Counted from the first letter of the stretch, positions 12,701 through 22,514 are shown. The stretch is 64,000 bases of DNA from Castanea sativa (GCF_040712315.1 NC_134013.1:37273501-37337500); one strand, 5' to 3'. The notes: generated by a model not told the origin, from the sequence alone. Numbers and translations: made by a program.

Positions 12701-12959
12701 CGTCGTCGGAGACTTGGATAAGTTTGAGGCCACCGTCCTTGACGACGACGTTTATGGAGGAGGAGTGGGCGTCGAGGCTGTTCTCCACCAGTTCCTTCAC
12801 CGCCGATACTGGCCGCTGAATCACCTCTCCCGCCGCGATTCGGTTCACCACCGACTCGTCCAGGCGGTGGATTTTCGGAGGCTCTTTTGGTACTTCAGCC
12901 TCAGCCTCAGCCTCAGCCTCAGCCTCAGTGTCGCGATCGGTTTCGATTTCGAATTCCAT
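5313..12959 (-). CDS. MLH1: DNA mismatch repair protein MLH1 homologue, N-terminal half (six exons)
   Basis: MutL-family mismatch-repair ATPase, which in eukaryotes pairs with PMS1/MLH3 in the nucleus. Exons on the minus strand: 12514-12959, 12191-12263, 11734-11868, 8860-9070, 7679-7827 and 5313-5411. All have GT donors and AG acceptors, and the phases join to 371 codons without a stop. The GHKL ATPase motifs are intact: [10 protein letters not shown] (Glu56, Asn60, Asp63), DDGHGI (85-90) and GFRGEAL (120-126). Exon 4 carries [15 protein letters not shown]; exon 5 carries [19 protein letters not shown] and HPTKRE; exon 6 carries VSLLNQE. The start at 12959 is the first ATG and gives the expected N-terminus. 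Residues 11-22 are an Ala-Glu repeat from a hexanucleotide microsatellite. The linker and C-terminal dimerisation domain are not found, so the gene either continues beyond the window through long introns or is truncated. Confidence 0.93.
5648..5667. repeat. (CT)n microsatellite
   Basis: About ten CT units inside MLH1 intron 5, between exon 6 and the intronic LINE. Confidence 0.8.
5862..6990 (-). mobile_element. LINE ORF2 3' fragment in MLH1 intron 5
   Basis: On the minus strand, 6931 to 6323 encodes a long piece of plant LINE ORF2: [19 protein letters not shown], then [15 protein letters not shown] and [19 protein letters not shown], leading to the zf-RVT region. After a break it resumes at 6133-5945 with [19 protein letters not shown] and ends [13 protein letters not shown] run of T at 5862-5871 on the plus strand would be its poly(A) tail. 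No convincing target duplication was found. It lies in the same orientation as MLH1 and is wholly within the intron 5412-7678. Confidence 0.85.
9190..9443 (+). mobile_element. LINE ORF2 zinc-ribbon fragment (MLH1 intron 3)
   Basis: The plus strand reads [19 protein letters not shown] followed by [15 protein letters not shown], which is the zf-RVT segment near the LINE ORF2 C-terminus. It is broken soon after, and a second LINE is inserted at 9460. It probably resumes after 9815, but the sequence is too decayed to follow. Confidence 0.7.
9444..9815 (+). mobile_element. Short 5'-truncated LINE with exact 16-bp TSD
   Basis: TGATCAAACAATCATT occurs exactly at 9444-9459 and 9800-9815. The 340 bp between begin with the end of LINE ORF2 ([23 protein letters not shown]), pass through a 3' UTR, then a long (TA)n tract at about 9709-9766, and end in an A-rich (AAAT)n tail. 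The TA tract just before the tail probably expanded after insertion. Confidence 0.88.
9709..9766. repeat. (TA)n microsatellite in the LINE 3' end
   Basis: About 29 TA units immediately upstream of the A-rich tail of the LINE inserted at 9460-9799. Confidence 0.9.
9919..10379 (+). mobile_element. LINE 3' fragment with probable TSD (MLH1 intron 3)
   Basis: The plus strand reads [21 protein letters not shown] and then [10 protein letters not shown], homologous to the ORF2 end seen in the LINE at 2305-3525. It terminates in an A-rich tail at about 10356-10370. AAATTATCTAA occurs at 9919-9929 and 10369-10379. The repeat is only 11 bp and AT-rich, so the TSD is probable rather than certain. Confidence 0.75.
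10900..11130. mobile_element. Palindromic MITE with 10-bp TSD (MULE-like)
   Basis: A 211-bp element (10910-11120) is almost entirely an inverted repeat. The left arm starts GGCTAAAATGCAAAATGCAC and the right arm ends with its near-exact complement, TGCAATTTGCATTTTAGC. Inside, both arms carry the 'ctaagttt / aaacttag' type sequence also seen in the TIRs at 13311 and 32644. TTTTATTTTA flanks it exactly at 10900-10909 and 11121-11130. The duplication length suits a Mutator-like origin. Confidence 0.8.
11203..11251 (-). mobile_element. 17-bp LINE-tail-like insertion with exact 16-bp TSD
   Basis: GTCTCTAGAGAATCTT is repeated exactly at 11203-11218 and 11236-11251. The 17 bp between read, on the minus strand, CTATCAAACAAAAAAAA. 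This matches the LINE 3' terminus of the window (ATC followed by A run). It appears to be an almost completely truncated retrotransposition event. Confidence 0.7.
12895..12930 (-). repeat. Coding hexanucleotide microsatellite in MLH1 exon 1
   Basis: The unit CAGCCT is repeated about five times on the plus strand. On the coding strand it gives alternating Ala-Glu codons for residues 12-22 of MLH1, just before the conserved ATPase domain. Confidence 0.9.
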
Positions 12960-13310
12960 CGGTGATGCGATGCTACTTCAGACTGAGAGACTACACCAGA
13001 CCAGAGTGATTCCTCGATGGCCGATTGATTTCTTAACTGCTATTATTTATTGTTTCCATCATGACCGTTCATTTATAGAAATAAAAATAAATAAAAAAGT
13101 TGTTTTCCCGCAAAAATGAGGGAAGATTGATCCAAAATATTGAGTAATATTAAGCTTGTTTTCATTTTTTATTACACACATGTATTTTTATACATATTTT
13201 TACATATATATTTTCAGTTTTTAAGTACATATACCAAACACCTCTTAAATTTTCTTTATCTCGTGTGCCCTGTGTTTGGTGATCTGTGTAACATACAAAT
13301 GTATACAAAA
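12960..13310. other. 5' flank of MLH1
   Basis: About 350 bp between the MLH1 start codon and the next mobile element. It should hold the MLH1 promoter and 5' UTR (minus strand). I see no clear TATA box, which is not unusual for a housekeeping repair gene. The open frame 13140-13394 (+) is AT-rich noise that runs into the inverted repeat. Confidence 0.4.
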
Positions 13311-15406
13311 TCCAAAATAGAAAACTTCTTTCTAAGTTTCACCACTTTTAATTTCAATCCGGTAAGTTTGACTCCTCTCATTTCAGTCCTCTAAGTTTCA
13401 ATCCTCCTTAATTCAGTCATCTGAAAACATTTCGTCCATAAATGCTATTAACCATATTTAATTTTGATTTAATTATTTATTTCTTAAATTAAAAATAATA
13501 TAAAAAAACCCACTCACGTCGTCGCTCCCTCACATTAAAAGAACACGAAATAAAAAATGGTTTTTTTTTTCAATATAATACTAGTTTTCAAACAATTTCA
13601 TTAGTTAGCACATTTTCAAAATTATTTAAGAAACTAATATCTCGAGTGTAATAAACTCAATTTTGGCATGCTAAATCAAGTACTATGAGCTCGATTTCAA
13701 CACATCAAACTCGAGTCTAACAAACTCATTTCTTGTCATATTGAAATCAAGTCCTACAAACTCGATTTCTTTTAAATTCCCAGCTCTCTCTCTCTTCATC
13801 TCTCTCACTCAGTGCTCTCCATCACAGTAGCACACTTCCATCACAGAGCCTCTCCATCACAAAGCCTCTTCACTCACTCCATCCCAAAGCCTCTCTCTAC
13901 ATCTCTCAATCAAAACATCAACAAACCCAAAGACCCAAAGAAGAAAATGAAGGAATTAGAGGAAAACCTTCGTCTGGAGCCTTCGCCGCCTGGGTTCAAA
14001 CGCCACTGCCTCCTGGAGCCTTTGCCATCGCCACCTGGGTTTTGTTCTTCGTGGTTTGGGTTTATTCTTCTTAGTTTCTATCTTCGTGGGTTTTTGTCTT
14101 CGTAAGTTGCTGCTGTGATAGACTGAGTGAGAGACGTAGAGAGGGCTCTATGATGGAGTGAGTGAAGAGGGAAGAAGTGTGCTGCTGTGATGGACGAAGA
14201 GACAGAGGACTTGTGGGTTTCAAATTCAAATTAGTAAGAGAGACGGAGAGACAAAGAGAGATGCAAATTTAAAAGAAATCGAGTCCAATAGACTCAATTG
14301 TAGTATGACAGAAAACGAGTCTATTGGACTCGAGTTTGATGCATTGAAATCAAGCTCATTATACTCAATTTAGCACACCAAAATCGAGTTTATTACACTC
14401 GAGATATTAGTTTCTTAAATAGTTTTAAAAACATGCTAACTAATAAAATTGTTTGAAAATTTGTATTTTTGGCACTTTTGGCTATAAAAAAGTGGGTTCA
14501 ATATGTTCTCACAATTGAAAAAAGTGGAGTTCTATTTCCATTGATCATAAAAACATTTTGTTGACAAAACAATTTTCGATTGTACCAATAATTTTTAAAA
14601 AAACTTCAGGAAATTATTTTATGACGAAACAAATAGTGTCAAGGATCTAGATGAGATTGGAGAAATCACACTGAGCTTAAAAGCAAACATATAAGAAAAC
14701 AATTTAAGGATACAAAGGAGGATAAAAATGTAGATAAATTGCTGAAGCCCGATGACTTTGTATTCAAAAGATAAAGCTACTCAAAACTATCTCTCTCTGC
14801 AGCATACACTATAAACCGCAAATGAGTGCTTCAAAAATCTTAGAAACAAAAATTCAACTTAGTCTAAAACAAGATTAGAGACAAACCAAACACAAAAATA
14901 ACCTTAAAAACATGTAATCCACTTTTCTAAAATAACTTAAACAAATAACCCAAAAGGAAAAAAAGAAAAGAAAAAAAGAAAAAGAAGAAGATCCTCTTAT
15001 TTTGAACAAGACATGCGGATGAGTGTAAATACGTACGTGCTTTTAGTTCTTCCTCTCTTTCTAATTATCACATTTCTTTCTCTCCTAAAATCCTTCAATC
15101 TAAGCCCCTCTACTTCTCTTTATGGGTATTTTTCTCTCTTATTTTTAAGGTTTATTTCATGTTCTTCAAAAGTGGGGAAGAACGATGTGGGTGGGGGTAA
15201 TTTTAATTTCTGGGTTTTTTATTAATGATTTAAAAAAATTAAGAAATAAGTAATTAAATATGATTAACAGTAAATATGGATAGAGTGTTAACAAAGGATT
15301 GAATTAAGAAATATTAAAACTTAGAGGACTAAAATGACAAAAGATAAACTTACAAGACTAAAATGAAAAATGGTGAAACTTAGAGGGTGAGTTTTGTCTT
15401 TTGGCC
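13311..15406. mobile_element. 2.1-kb TIR element (MULE-like) with nested second TIR element
   Basis: The left arm (13311-13500) contains CTAAGTTTCACCACTTTTAA and TCATTTCAGTCCTCTAAGTTT. The right arm (about 15230-15406) is its diverged reverse complement, including AAACTTAGAGGACTAAAATG and TGGTGAAACTTAGAGGGTGA. Arms are about 180-200 bp. No transposase is visible, so it is non-autonomous. Most of the interior is another inverted-repeat element (13570-14490). The remainder, 14490-15230, is AT-rich and holds a 70-codon frame at 15013-15225 of no recognisable family. Confidence 0.72.
13570..14490. mobile_element. 0.9-kb TIR element nested in the 2.1-kb element
   Basis: The left arm (about 13570-13780) contains TTTTCAAACAATTTCATTAG and ATATCTCGAGTGTAATAAAC. 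The right arm (about 14268-14490) contains the complements GTTTATTACACTCGAGATAT and CTAACTAATAAAATTGTTTG. The arms are rich in short 'actcgattt'-like blocks that also repeat within each arm. The centre (13785-14265) is CT-rich leader-like sequence followed by a 97-codon frame (13812-14105) with Pro-rich repeats such as LEPSPPGFKRHCLLEPLPSP. This could be captured host DNA, but I cannot name a source. Confidence 0.68.
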
Positions 15407-15454
15407 TAAATGAAATAAAATGAGATTTTTGGATTTACCCTCCTTTTTGAGAGA

Positions 15455-15476
15455 GGGGGGGGGGGGGGGGGATTTT
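15455..15476. repeat. Poly(G) tract
   Basis: A run of about 18 G follows a GA-rich stretch and is followed by a run of T. It lies just outside the 2.1-kb TIR element. Confidence 0.85.
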
Positions 15477-15699
15477 TTTTTATTTCCTTTCTTCTTGCTT
15501 TGGAAGCTAAATAATTCATTCATTCAATGGAAAGACACCTAAATTAGGCCATAATTAAAAGGTCTATGAAAAGCATAGGTGTTGAGTTGTTATTGGTTCT
15601 AATTTGAATCCATAACTTACATTACTTTTTTGCCCACCTATAGCAACCAATAACAACTTACCACTTAAGATTTGTTGTGAACATAGCATTTCTCTATAA

Positions 15700-15915
15700 C
15701 CTTCCCTTAAACCCCTAAACCTTTAACCCTAAAAGAAAAGAAACCCTTAAATCCTTAAACCTTTAAACCCTCAACCCTAAAGCCAAACCCCCCCCCCCCC
15801 TCTCCCAAAAAAAACCCAAAACCATAAAGCTTAAAACCCTAAACTCTTAACCCTAAACCTTAAATCCTTAACCCAAAACTCTAAAACCATAAAACGTGAA
15901 ACTCTAAACCCTAAT
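15700..15915. repeat. Degenerate interstitial telomere-like repeat
   Basis: Many diverged units of CCCTAAA and variants (aaccctaaa, cccttaaa, aacccttaa) occur in one orientation over about 200 bp, interrupted by a C run at about 15789. The plant telomere unit is CCCTAAA/TTTAGGG, so this looks like an old interstitial telomeric tract. Confidence 0.7.
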
Positions 15916-16144
15916 TGTGCTGATCTCAAGTGGGTGAAGTGTCAAATCTTAAATTTTGGCCAAATCATAGGTGCGTAAATTACAACTAGCCCTTCCTTTA
16001 ATGTTTATCAAATATAAAAATATTTTTAGTGCTTAGCAGTTAGCAGGTTTGGAATTCCTCGAAATAATCCTATCTTATCATTCGAGTATTTGAGGTTTGC
16101 CTTGTAGATAGCCACTGTAGGTAAGGATTCTATTCTTTACAAAC

Positions 16145-16316
16145 TGTTAGAAATACTGAATTCAATTGTATTATATTTCACAAATAATAGAATATACATG
16201 AGTGTCTTTATATAGAAGGCATATGTATGCAGTACAAGTAAGAGTGTAGTACAAGTATGTATGTTATACAAATAAATAAGGTGGACCTAAAGCCCACAAC
16301 CCAATACACATTAATA
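16145..16316 (-). repeat. copia 3' LTR
   Basis: Starts TGTTAGAAATACTGAATTC and ends CACATTAATA. It aligns without gaps to the LTR at 20453-20624. Confidence 0.93.
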
Positions 16317-16335
16317 GCCCCCCTAAAACTCAAGG
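16317..16335 (-). promoter_or_regulatory. copia polypurine tract
   Basis: Minus strand reads GAGTTTTAGGGGGGC directly before the 3' LTR. This is the usual plus-strand primer site. Confidence 0.75.
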
Positions 16336-16683
16336 TGGGTGTGAGACCAACTTGAGGCTGTCAATCAAAGCACGAAGGCGTCCCTTAAGATGTGACTTAG
16401 TGAAGATATATGCAAGTTGATCTTTAGAGGAGACCGAGAATAGCTGAAGAGCACCATGGACAATATGATAACGGATGAAATGACAATCGATCTCGATGTG
16501 TTTAGTCTGTTCATGAAAGACATCATTGTGAGCAATATGAATGGCAATTTGGTTGTCACAATAAAGAGGAGTAGCAGAGGATGTGGACACACCTAAGTCC
16601 TTAAGAAGCCATTGTAGCCAAAGGAGCTTAGATGTGGTATCAGCAAGGGTACAATATTTTGCTTCAGTACTGGAGCGGGCCAC
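16330..16683 (-). pseudogene. copia RNase H domain fragment
   Basis: 117-residue open frame containing ARSSTEAKYCTLADTTSKLL, the LYCDNQIAIHIAHN block and HFIRYHI, which form the C-terminal RNase H domain of copia polyproteins. The usual conserved segments are present up to the stop just before the polypurine tract. It is the best-preserved part of the element. Confidence 0.92.
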
Positions 16684-17259
16684 AAGGGTTTATTTCTTGC
16701 TTTGCCAAGAAATTAGAGAAGAACCAAGAAGAAAGCAATAACCAGTGGTGGACCTGCGATCAGTGAGATCTCCTACCCAATCAGTATCAAAGAATGCACA
16801 GAGAACAATAAAAGACTGAGCTAAGTAGAAAAGGCCATGGAAGAGAATGCCCTTTAAATATCAAAGAATGCACAGAACAGTAGCACAGTGAGTCGATTGT
16901 GGAGTAGATAGATACTCGCTCACTTGGTGAACAACATAGGAAATGTCTAGACTAGTGATAGTGAGATAAACTAGGCCGCTAACCAATCTTCTGTAAAGAA
17001 GGGGATTAGACAATGGTTTCCCTCCCCCCTAGGAAGTCAAATGCGCATTAAGTTCAACCAAAGTGTCAACAGTCTTGATATCAATGAGTCCAACTAGAGA
17101 TAAAAGCTTAAAAGCATACTTGGCTAGAGTAATATACAGACCATCTATGGAATGGGTGACTTCAAGACCCAAGGAATAGCTGAGATGTCCAATATCTTTC
17201 ATCTCAAACTACTGACTAAGAAAATCCTTGAGTTCTTGAATACCACTAAGGTCATCACT

Positions 17260-17763
17260 AGTTATGATCATATCATCCACATATAAGAGAAGCAAGATAG
17301 TGCATTTGTTGGTGCAACAAAGAAATAGGGCAGAATCATAAGGACTGGCAATGTAACCCAAGCGAAAGATGGTGGAGCTAAACTTTGCAAACCAAGCTCT
17401 TGGAGCTTGTTTAAGGCCATAAAGTGCATATCGAAGGCGAAAAACCTAGTTTGATTCAACAAAGAGACCAGGAGGAGGTTGCATATAAATTTCTTCACTT
17501 AAATCCCCATTAAGGAAGGGATTTTTGACATCCATCTGAAAAATGTCCCATTTGCTAGCAGTAACAACAGCTAGGAGGGCACGAATAGATGAAATACGAG
17601 CAACCAGAGCAAAGGTCTCTTCATAATCAATCCCATACTCCTGTGTAAAACCTTTTGCAACAAGACGAGCCTTATAGTGCTCAATGGACCCATCAGAGCA
17701 AGTCTTGATCTTGTAGATCCACTTACAACCAAACATAGATTTTCCAAGGGGGAGAGTCACCAA
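17260..17763 (-). pseudogene. copia reverse transcriptase fragment
   Basis: The minus-strand frame 17763-17446 carries GCKWIYKIKTCSDGSIEHYK, ARLVAKGFTQ, and FQMDVKNPFLNGDL. After a stop near 17450 it continues to YVDDMIITSDD at about 17280-17250, the catalytic YVDD motif. In-frame breaks at 17450 and elsewhere make it inactive. Confidence 0.92.
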
Positions 17764-18099
17764 ATCTCAAATATAGTTTTTAGATAATGCATCAAGTTCC
17801 TCTTTCATTGCAATCTACCATAAAGGGTCAGTGGAGGCATCACGATAGATGTGAGGCTCGTGCAATGTAGCAAGGGCAGTATAACAATGATAGTTAAGTA
17901 AATGTGCAGGAATGGATCTTACTTGAGTTGAGTGACGAGGTTAATGTCTTGTGTAAGATCTTCAGGCGGAGCAAGAGCAGGAGCAAAGGACCCAAGCTCA
18001 AGGTTGGGTGGCTCATCTTTGACATGTTCATCTTCCACCTGTTCGTTAGAGAGTAATCCAAGAGAGACATCAAAAATATCTGGTGATTGGACAAAAAAA

Positions 18100-19000
18100 T
18101 CTATAGGAGGATCAAGAGTAACTATAAAAGGAATATGTGGCTTATTTGGAAAAAGATGCTAGACAGAGGAGGTAGATAGGGAGGCATGAAAGTGAGAGAG
18201 CTCGACAAAGGAGTGATATTCCCAAAAGATAACATTGCGAGAGATACGAAGATGATGAGAGACAGAATCATAACATTGATACTCCTTTTGAGTTTCGCTA
18301 CAGCCAAGAAAACAACAAAGTCTAGACCGAGGCTCAAGTTTGTTATGCTCATGTGGCTGAAGAAGAATGAAACAGGCAGAACCAAAGGAGCGAATGTGGT
18401 GATAATTTGGAGGTGACCCAAAAAGGCACTCATATGGAGTTTGATTTTGGATAACAAGACTATGAATGTGATTAATAACATGAATAGCATGAAGAAAAAC
18501 TTCGCCCTAAAAAGGAGTGGGAACTTTGGCAGAGAGAAGGAGAGCATGAATAGTCTCAAGAATATGATAAAATTTTCGTTCGGCTCTAACATTTTTCTGA
18601 AAGGTACCTGGACAAGTTAGTTGATGAATAGTACCATAGGAATGCAAAATAGCTTGGAAAGCATATTGAGTGTATTTAAGAGTATTATCAAATCAGAAAA
18701 TTTTAATACATTTAAAAAATTGAGTTTCAACTATTTTTGTAATATTAGAATATATTTGCAATAATTCAGAACGATGTTTCATATGAAAAATACAGCTATA
18801 GCAGGAATAATCATCAATAAAGACAACAAAATATCAAGATCTACCAATACTAGAGACAGAGAAAGGCCCTTAGACATCAGAATATATTAAGTCAAAGATA
18901 TCAGTGGACATTAATTCACTAGTATTGAAAGGCAAAGTGGGTTATTTTCCTAACGTACATGAAACATAGTCAGAATTTTCTATGGATACTGAAACTAACA
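18100..19000 (-). pseudogene. copia integrase fragment, broken
   Basis: The minus strand reads ILETIHALLLSAKVP, then PYECLFGSPPNYHHIRSFG and SRLCCFLGC, i.e. the C-terminal half of a copia integrase (the proline-rich hinge and GKGY-like block). The catalytic core upstream is scrambled by frameshifts and stops. Confidence 0.8.
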
Positions 19001-19025
19001 AACCTCTAAAAGCCAAGTATTGTAC

Positions 19026-19466
19026 CTAAGAGGAGGAAGCGTGACCAAGTCGAGCATGCCAAAATGCAAGGGAATGAATAGAAGAAACTGTAGCAGTTGC
19101 AACAGTAACAGAGACGGGAGCAACAGGTGGAAGACGAAGATTGTCCGTGGGAAACATACGCCTAACTCTAGGATCGGTCCCAAGTTCTTGTCCCGTCCTC
19201 GGATCCTGCATAATAAACCTAGAATAATCAAAGGTAATACAATAACCCAACTTAGCTAATTGCCTCACAGAAAATAAATTGTAAGAAAGGTTTGAAACAT
19301 TAAAGACCACAGGAATCAAGAGGTTGGAGTTCGAGATAGAACCTATATTATGACTAAACATTGTGGAACCTTTAGTTGTGCGAATATTAAGAGGGTGTGG
19401 TGTAGGTTCAAGTTGAGAAAATAAGGATGAGTGAGGTGTCATGTGATTGCAACAAGCAGAATCCAT
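19026..19466 (-). pseudogene. copia protease and GAG-pre-integrase fragment
   Basis: 146-residue frame starting MDSACCNHMTPHSSLFSQL. The usual protease active site is D-S-G-A/C-T-x-H; here it reads DSACCNHM, so the Gly is altered. LSYNLFSVRQLAKLGYCITF and WHARLGHASSS (the H...H of the pre-integrase zinc region) follow. Confidence 0.9.
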
Positions 19467-20438
19467 AAGCCAAAAGGAATGAGATATACCAAATGAAATT
19501 CAGAGAGAAGAGGAATAAGATACATTACCAACCATAAGAATGACATTAGCGATGATGTTTTGTAGGTCAACTGTGGAAATGGTGATAGTGGATCTAGAAG
19601 ACTTAGACTTTGCGGAGACGATAGCCATTGGTTGGATACTCTCAGTGTTAGCAACAGAAGCAACAGAAATGGAAACAACTGATTTGTTGCGTTGATAGCA
19701 TGTCTCAATATTATGGCCAATACATTTACAAAAATTGCAAAAATATTTGTTGGATTGTCGGTGACGATTGTTGCAATAAAAGGAAGACCTACCTTATTCT
19801 TCATTTAGATGCAAAAAATACAAAAATGGATTGCAAAAATGAAATCTATGCGAAAACTGGGAAATAGTCACTTGGACTGCAAAAAGTCAACTATGGGTTA
19901 AAAAGTCAACGGTCACTAACGCAACAGGTCAACGGATGACGTAAGTAGGATGACTTCAGCAAACCGCTAAGGCTGACGTTAGTAGCTGACATGGCAGATG
20001 ATGTAAGCGGCTGATGTGGCAGAGATGGCGTCACGAATGACGTTAGTAGGTACTTCACCAGCGCGTCAAGCGCGTGCCAAACCTAAATCGGTGCGTGGCG
20101 ACGCGTGCAGCGTATAGGACAACTCGCCGAATCTTTGAGCAGCGCGTGGGGGCGCAGAAGGCGTCAATTCTGGCTGGGTTTTGTAGATGAGTTGACGATC
20201 TACAGGACTGTGTCATTGGTGTCGTAACCGAAACTTCAGAGCTGACAAATCCGACGAAGGCAGTGATCTTCGTGATGGAGAGAGATCTTTTGGCGATGAT
20301 GATTCAACTTGGAGTGCCTCTGACGGCAGCGGAGCAGTCAGAAAAAGGGCACAGATAGGTTTACTGATAGGAGAAGGTTAAGGTAGCAGAGAATACCGAA
20401 GAAGACAAGACTGCAAGACTCCAAAAAGGTCGGAGCAA

Positions 20439-20452
20439 TGGCTCTGATACCA
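20439..20452 (-). promoter_or_regulatory. copia primer-binding site (initiator tRNA-Met)
   Basis: Minus strand reads TGGTATCAGAGCC immediately after the 5' LTR. This is complementary to the 3' end of plant initiator tRNA-Met and is the standard copia PBS. Confidence 0.92.
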
Positions 20453-20624
20453 TGTTAGAAATACTGAATTCAATAGTATTGTATCTCACAAATAATAGAA
20501 TATACATGAGTGCCTTTATATAGGAGGCAGATGTGTGCAGTACAAGTAAGAGTATAGTACAAGTACGTGTACTATACAAGTAAACAAGGTGGGCTTAAAG
20601 CCCACAACCTAATACACGTTAACA
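20453..20624 (-). repeat. copia 5' LTR
   Basis: Begins TGTTAGAAATACTGAATTC and ends CACGTTAACA, adjoining the PBS. Confidence 0.93.
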
Positions 20625-21097
20625 TGTACCATTTCATCTTCCTCTTATTTTGTTTCTTTGATTCTTGCTTTTGCTTTGTTACGATGATTTGCTATGGGTA
20701 TGCTGAAGTTCTCACATTGGTTGAATGGGTTGGTTTTTATTTATTTATGTGGTTTTGACAAATTTCTTACTATTCTTCTTAAGATTAACAGCGGGACTAT
20801 GGGTTTGATCAGTTTTGGAATCATGTCCATGATGCCAAAATTTGCATATAGGTCTCTCCAAATTTTGATTTTGTTTATGAGATCATGATTTTGATAGTGT
20901 GAACGAGAAAACAAATTTTAAATTGATTTTTTTTAGTTCAGTTTTTTTCTTTTTTTAAAAAATTGATAAATCAAGATAATTTTTATATTTGGATCAAAAT
21001 GTGGAAGTGACATTTTTAATGTCAATTAATTTTTATTTTATTAGTCATGTAAACTTTAAGTGTACCATTTATGCAATCCATTAATCACTTAAGCATT
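20625..21097. other. Intergenic, no gene recognised
   Basis: AT-rich. Two overlapping short frames at 20567-20758 and 20694-20888 (+) have no family signature. Confidence 0.5.
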
Positions 21098-21211
21098 TTT
21101 TTTTGGATAAGTAGGAAGAAAATATTATTAATAAAAGAATAGCATGAAAAATACAAAGAGTTCACTATAGTGAACAAAGAATAATAAGAAACAAAAAGAG
21201 ACAAGCAGCCG

Positions 21212-21661
21212 CTAAGCTATTCTAATAGAAAAAAGGAATCCGTAAGGGTAGAACAATCCAAGAGACCCCAACAGCGAGACCAATCGAAGAGGGTCCGTTG
21301 GCATAATTCTAATAACTGAACCACAGTTTTTCCCATTATTCTCAAAAGAACACCGATTCCGTTCAATCCAAATGGTCCACATTAAACAGCCTAAAACCGA
21401 ATTCCAAATATCAGAATTATGCTTCCCAAGCCAATGATCCCAATAAAATAATGAATCCACAACTGAACCTGGCATGGCCCAATCGATCCCAAACAACCGA
21501 AGCATATACTTCCACAAAGAATGAGCTATTAGACAGAAAAGTAATAAATGATCCACAAATTCCGCATCATAACAGCACGTACAACAACGATTCGCCAAAG
21601 GGCGACCATGAAGTATAAGTTTATCTAAAGTTGAAATCTGATCATGAGTTGTTGTCCACAT
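21212..21661 (-). pseudogene. LINE ORF2 C-terminal zinc-binding segment
   Basis: 149-residue frame with the zf-RVT pattern CCTCCYDAEFVDHLLLFC followed by GIDWAMPGSVVDSLFYW and CLMWTIWIERNRCSFEN. This region lies downstream of the RT in plant LINEs. Confidence 0.88.
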
Positions 21662-22514
21662 AAAGAATTTAGGAACCTTTACTTTCCAAATACCCTTCCA
21701 AGGGAAAGTAGAAGGAGCCGCATTTCGAATCTCATGATAAAAAGATCAAATATAAAACTTACCACTTTCATTAAGACCCTAACAAAGACTGTCACACACT
21801 CCACCCCTAGGATTCTAGGTTTGTATGAAATGAAGGAGGGAGTAGGAAGCCGCTAACTCCCAATCATTGAATTCCCTATAAAATCTTAAACTCCCTATAA
21901 AATCTTAAACTCCACACTTTGTCATTATCACCCACTGGAAGGCTTAACACTTCTGAAATACAAGCTTCCTTATTGGTTGAACACATAAATAACTGTGGAT
22001 AAAGAGTTTTAAGGAAATTATCCCCAGTCCACTTATCATGCCAAAAAAGAATACGAGAACCATCCCCCACCACAAAAGACAAATGCTTAGAAAAACTTTC
22101 CCTCCCTTCACTAATACTCCACCATAAACCATACCCATGAGCTCTTCTACAGACTCTAGTGCACCAACCCACTTTCCCCTTCCCATATTTCATGGCTATG
22201 ACCCTCCGCCATAGATGAGTGATTTCATGGCCATACCTTCAAACTCATTTCCCTAATAGGGTCTGATTAAAAGACGCCAAATTCCGAATTCCCAAACCAC
22301 CCAACTCACGTGGTAAGCAAATCTTTTCCCAAGCCACTAATGGATATTTGAAACACTCAACTGAAGAACCCAACAAAAAATCCCTCTAAATACGTTCCAA
22401 TCTAGTCACCAAAACTTTAAGGATAGTAAAAAGGGAAAGGTAATAAGTCGGAAGGCTTGAAAGGGTACTTTTCAACGGAGTGAGTCTACCACTCTTTGAC
22501 AAATAAAGCAACTT

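Larger units (their letters stand above)
16145..20624 (-). mobile_element. Ty1/copia LTR retrotransposon, decayed, most of gag missing
   Basis: Two 172-bp LTRs (16145-16316 and 20453-20624) bound a 4.5-kb element read on the minus strand. The primer-binding site abuts the right LTR and the polypurine tract abuts the left LTR. Order on the minus strand: leader, zinc knuckle CX2CX4HX4C (CNFCKCIGHNIETC, about 19750-19700), protease and GAG-pre-integrase (19466-19026), integrase (about 19000-18100), reverse transcriptase with YVDDM (about 17763-17260) and RNase H (16683-16330). Only about 650 bp separate the LTR from the zinc knuckle, so most of gag is gone. The LTRs differ at about 19 of 172 positions by eye, mostly transitions, so the insertion is old. 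The five-base flanks do not match. Confidence 0.93.

Noticed and set aside
18122..18592. 156-codon minus-strand frame rich in Leu and Phe, membrane-protein-like
   Set aside because: It is an alternative frame of the copia integrase, whose real frame shows PYECLFGSPP and related motifs.
16140..20629. Five-base target duplication for the copia element
   Set aside because: Flanks CAAAC and TGTAC do not match; mutation or recombination may have removed it.
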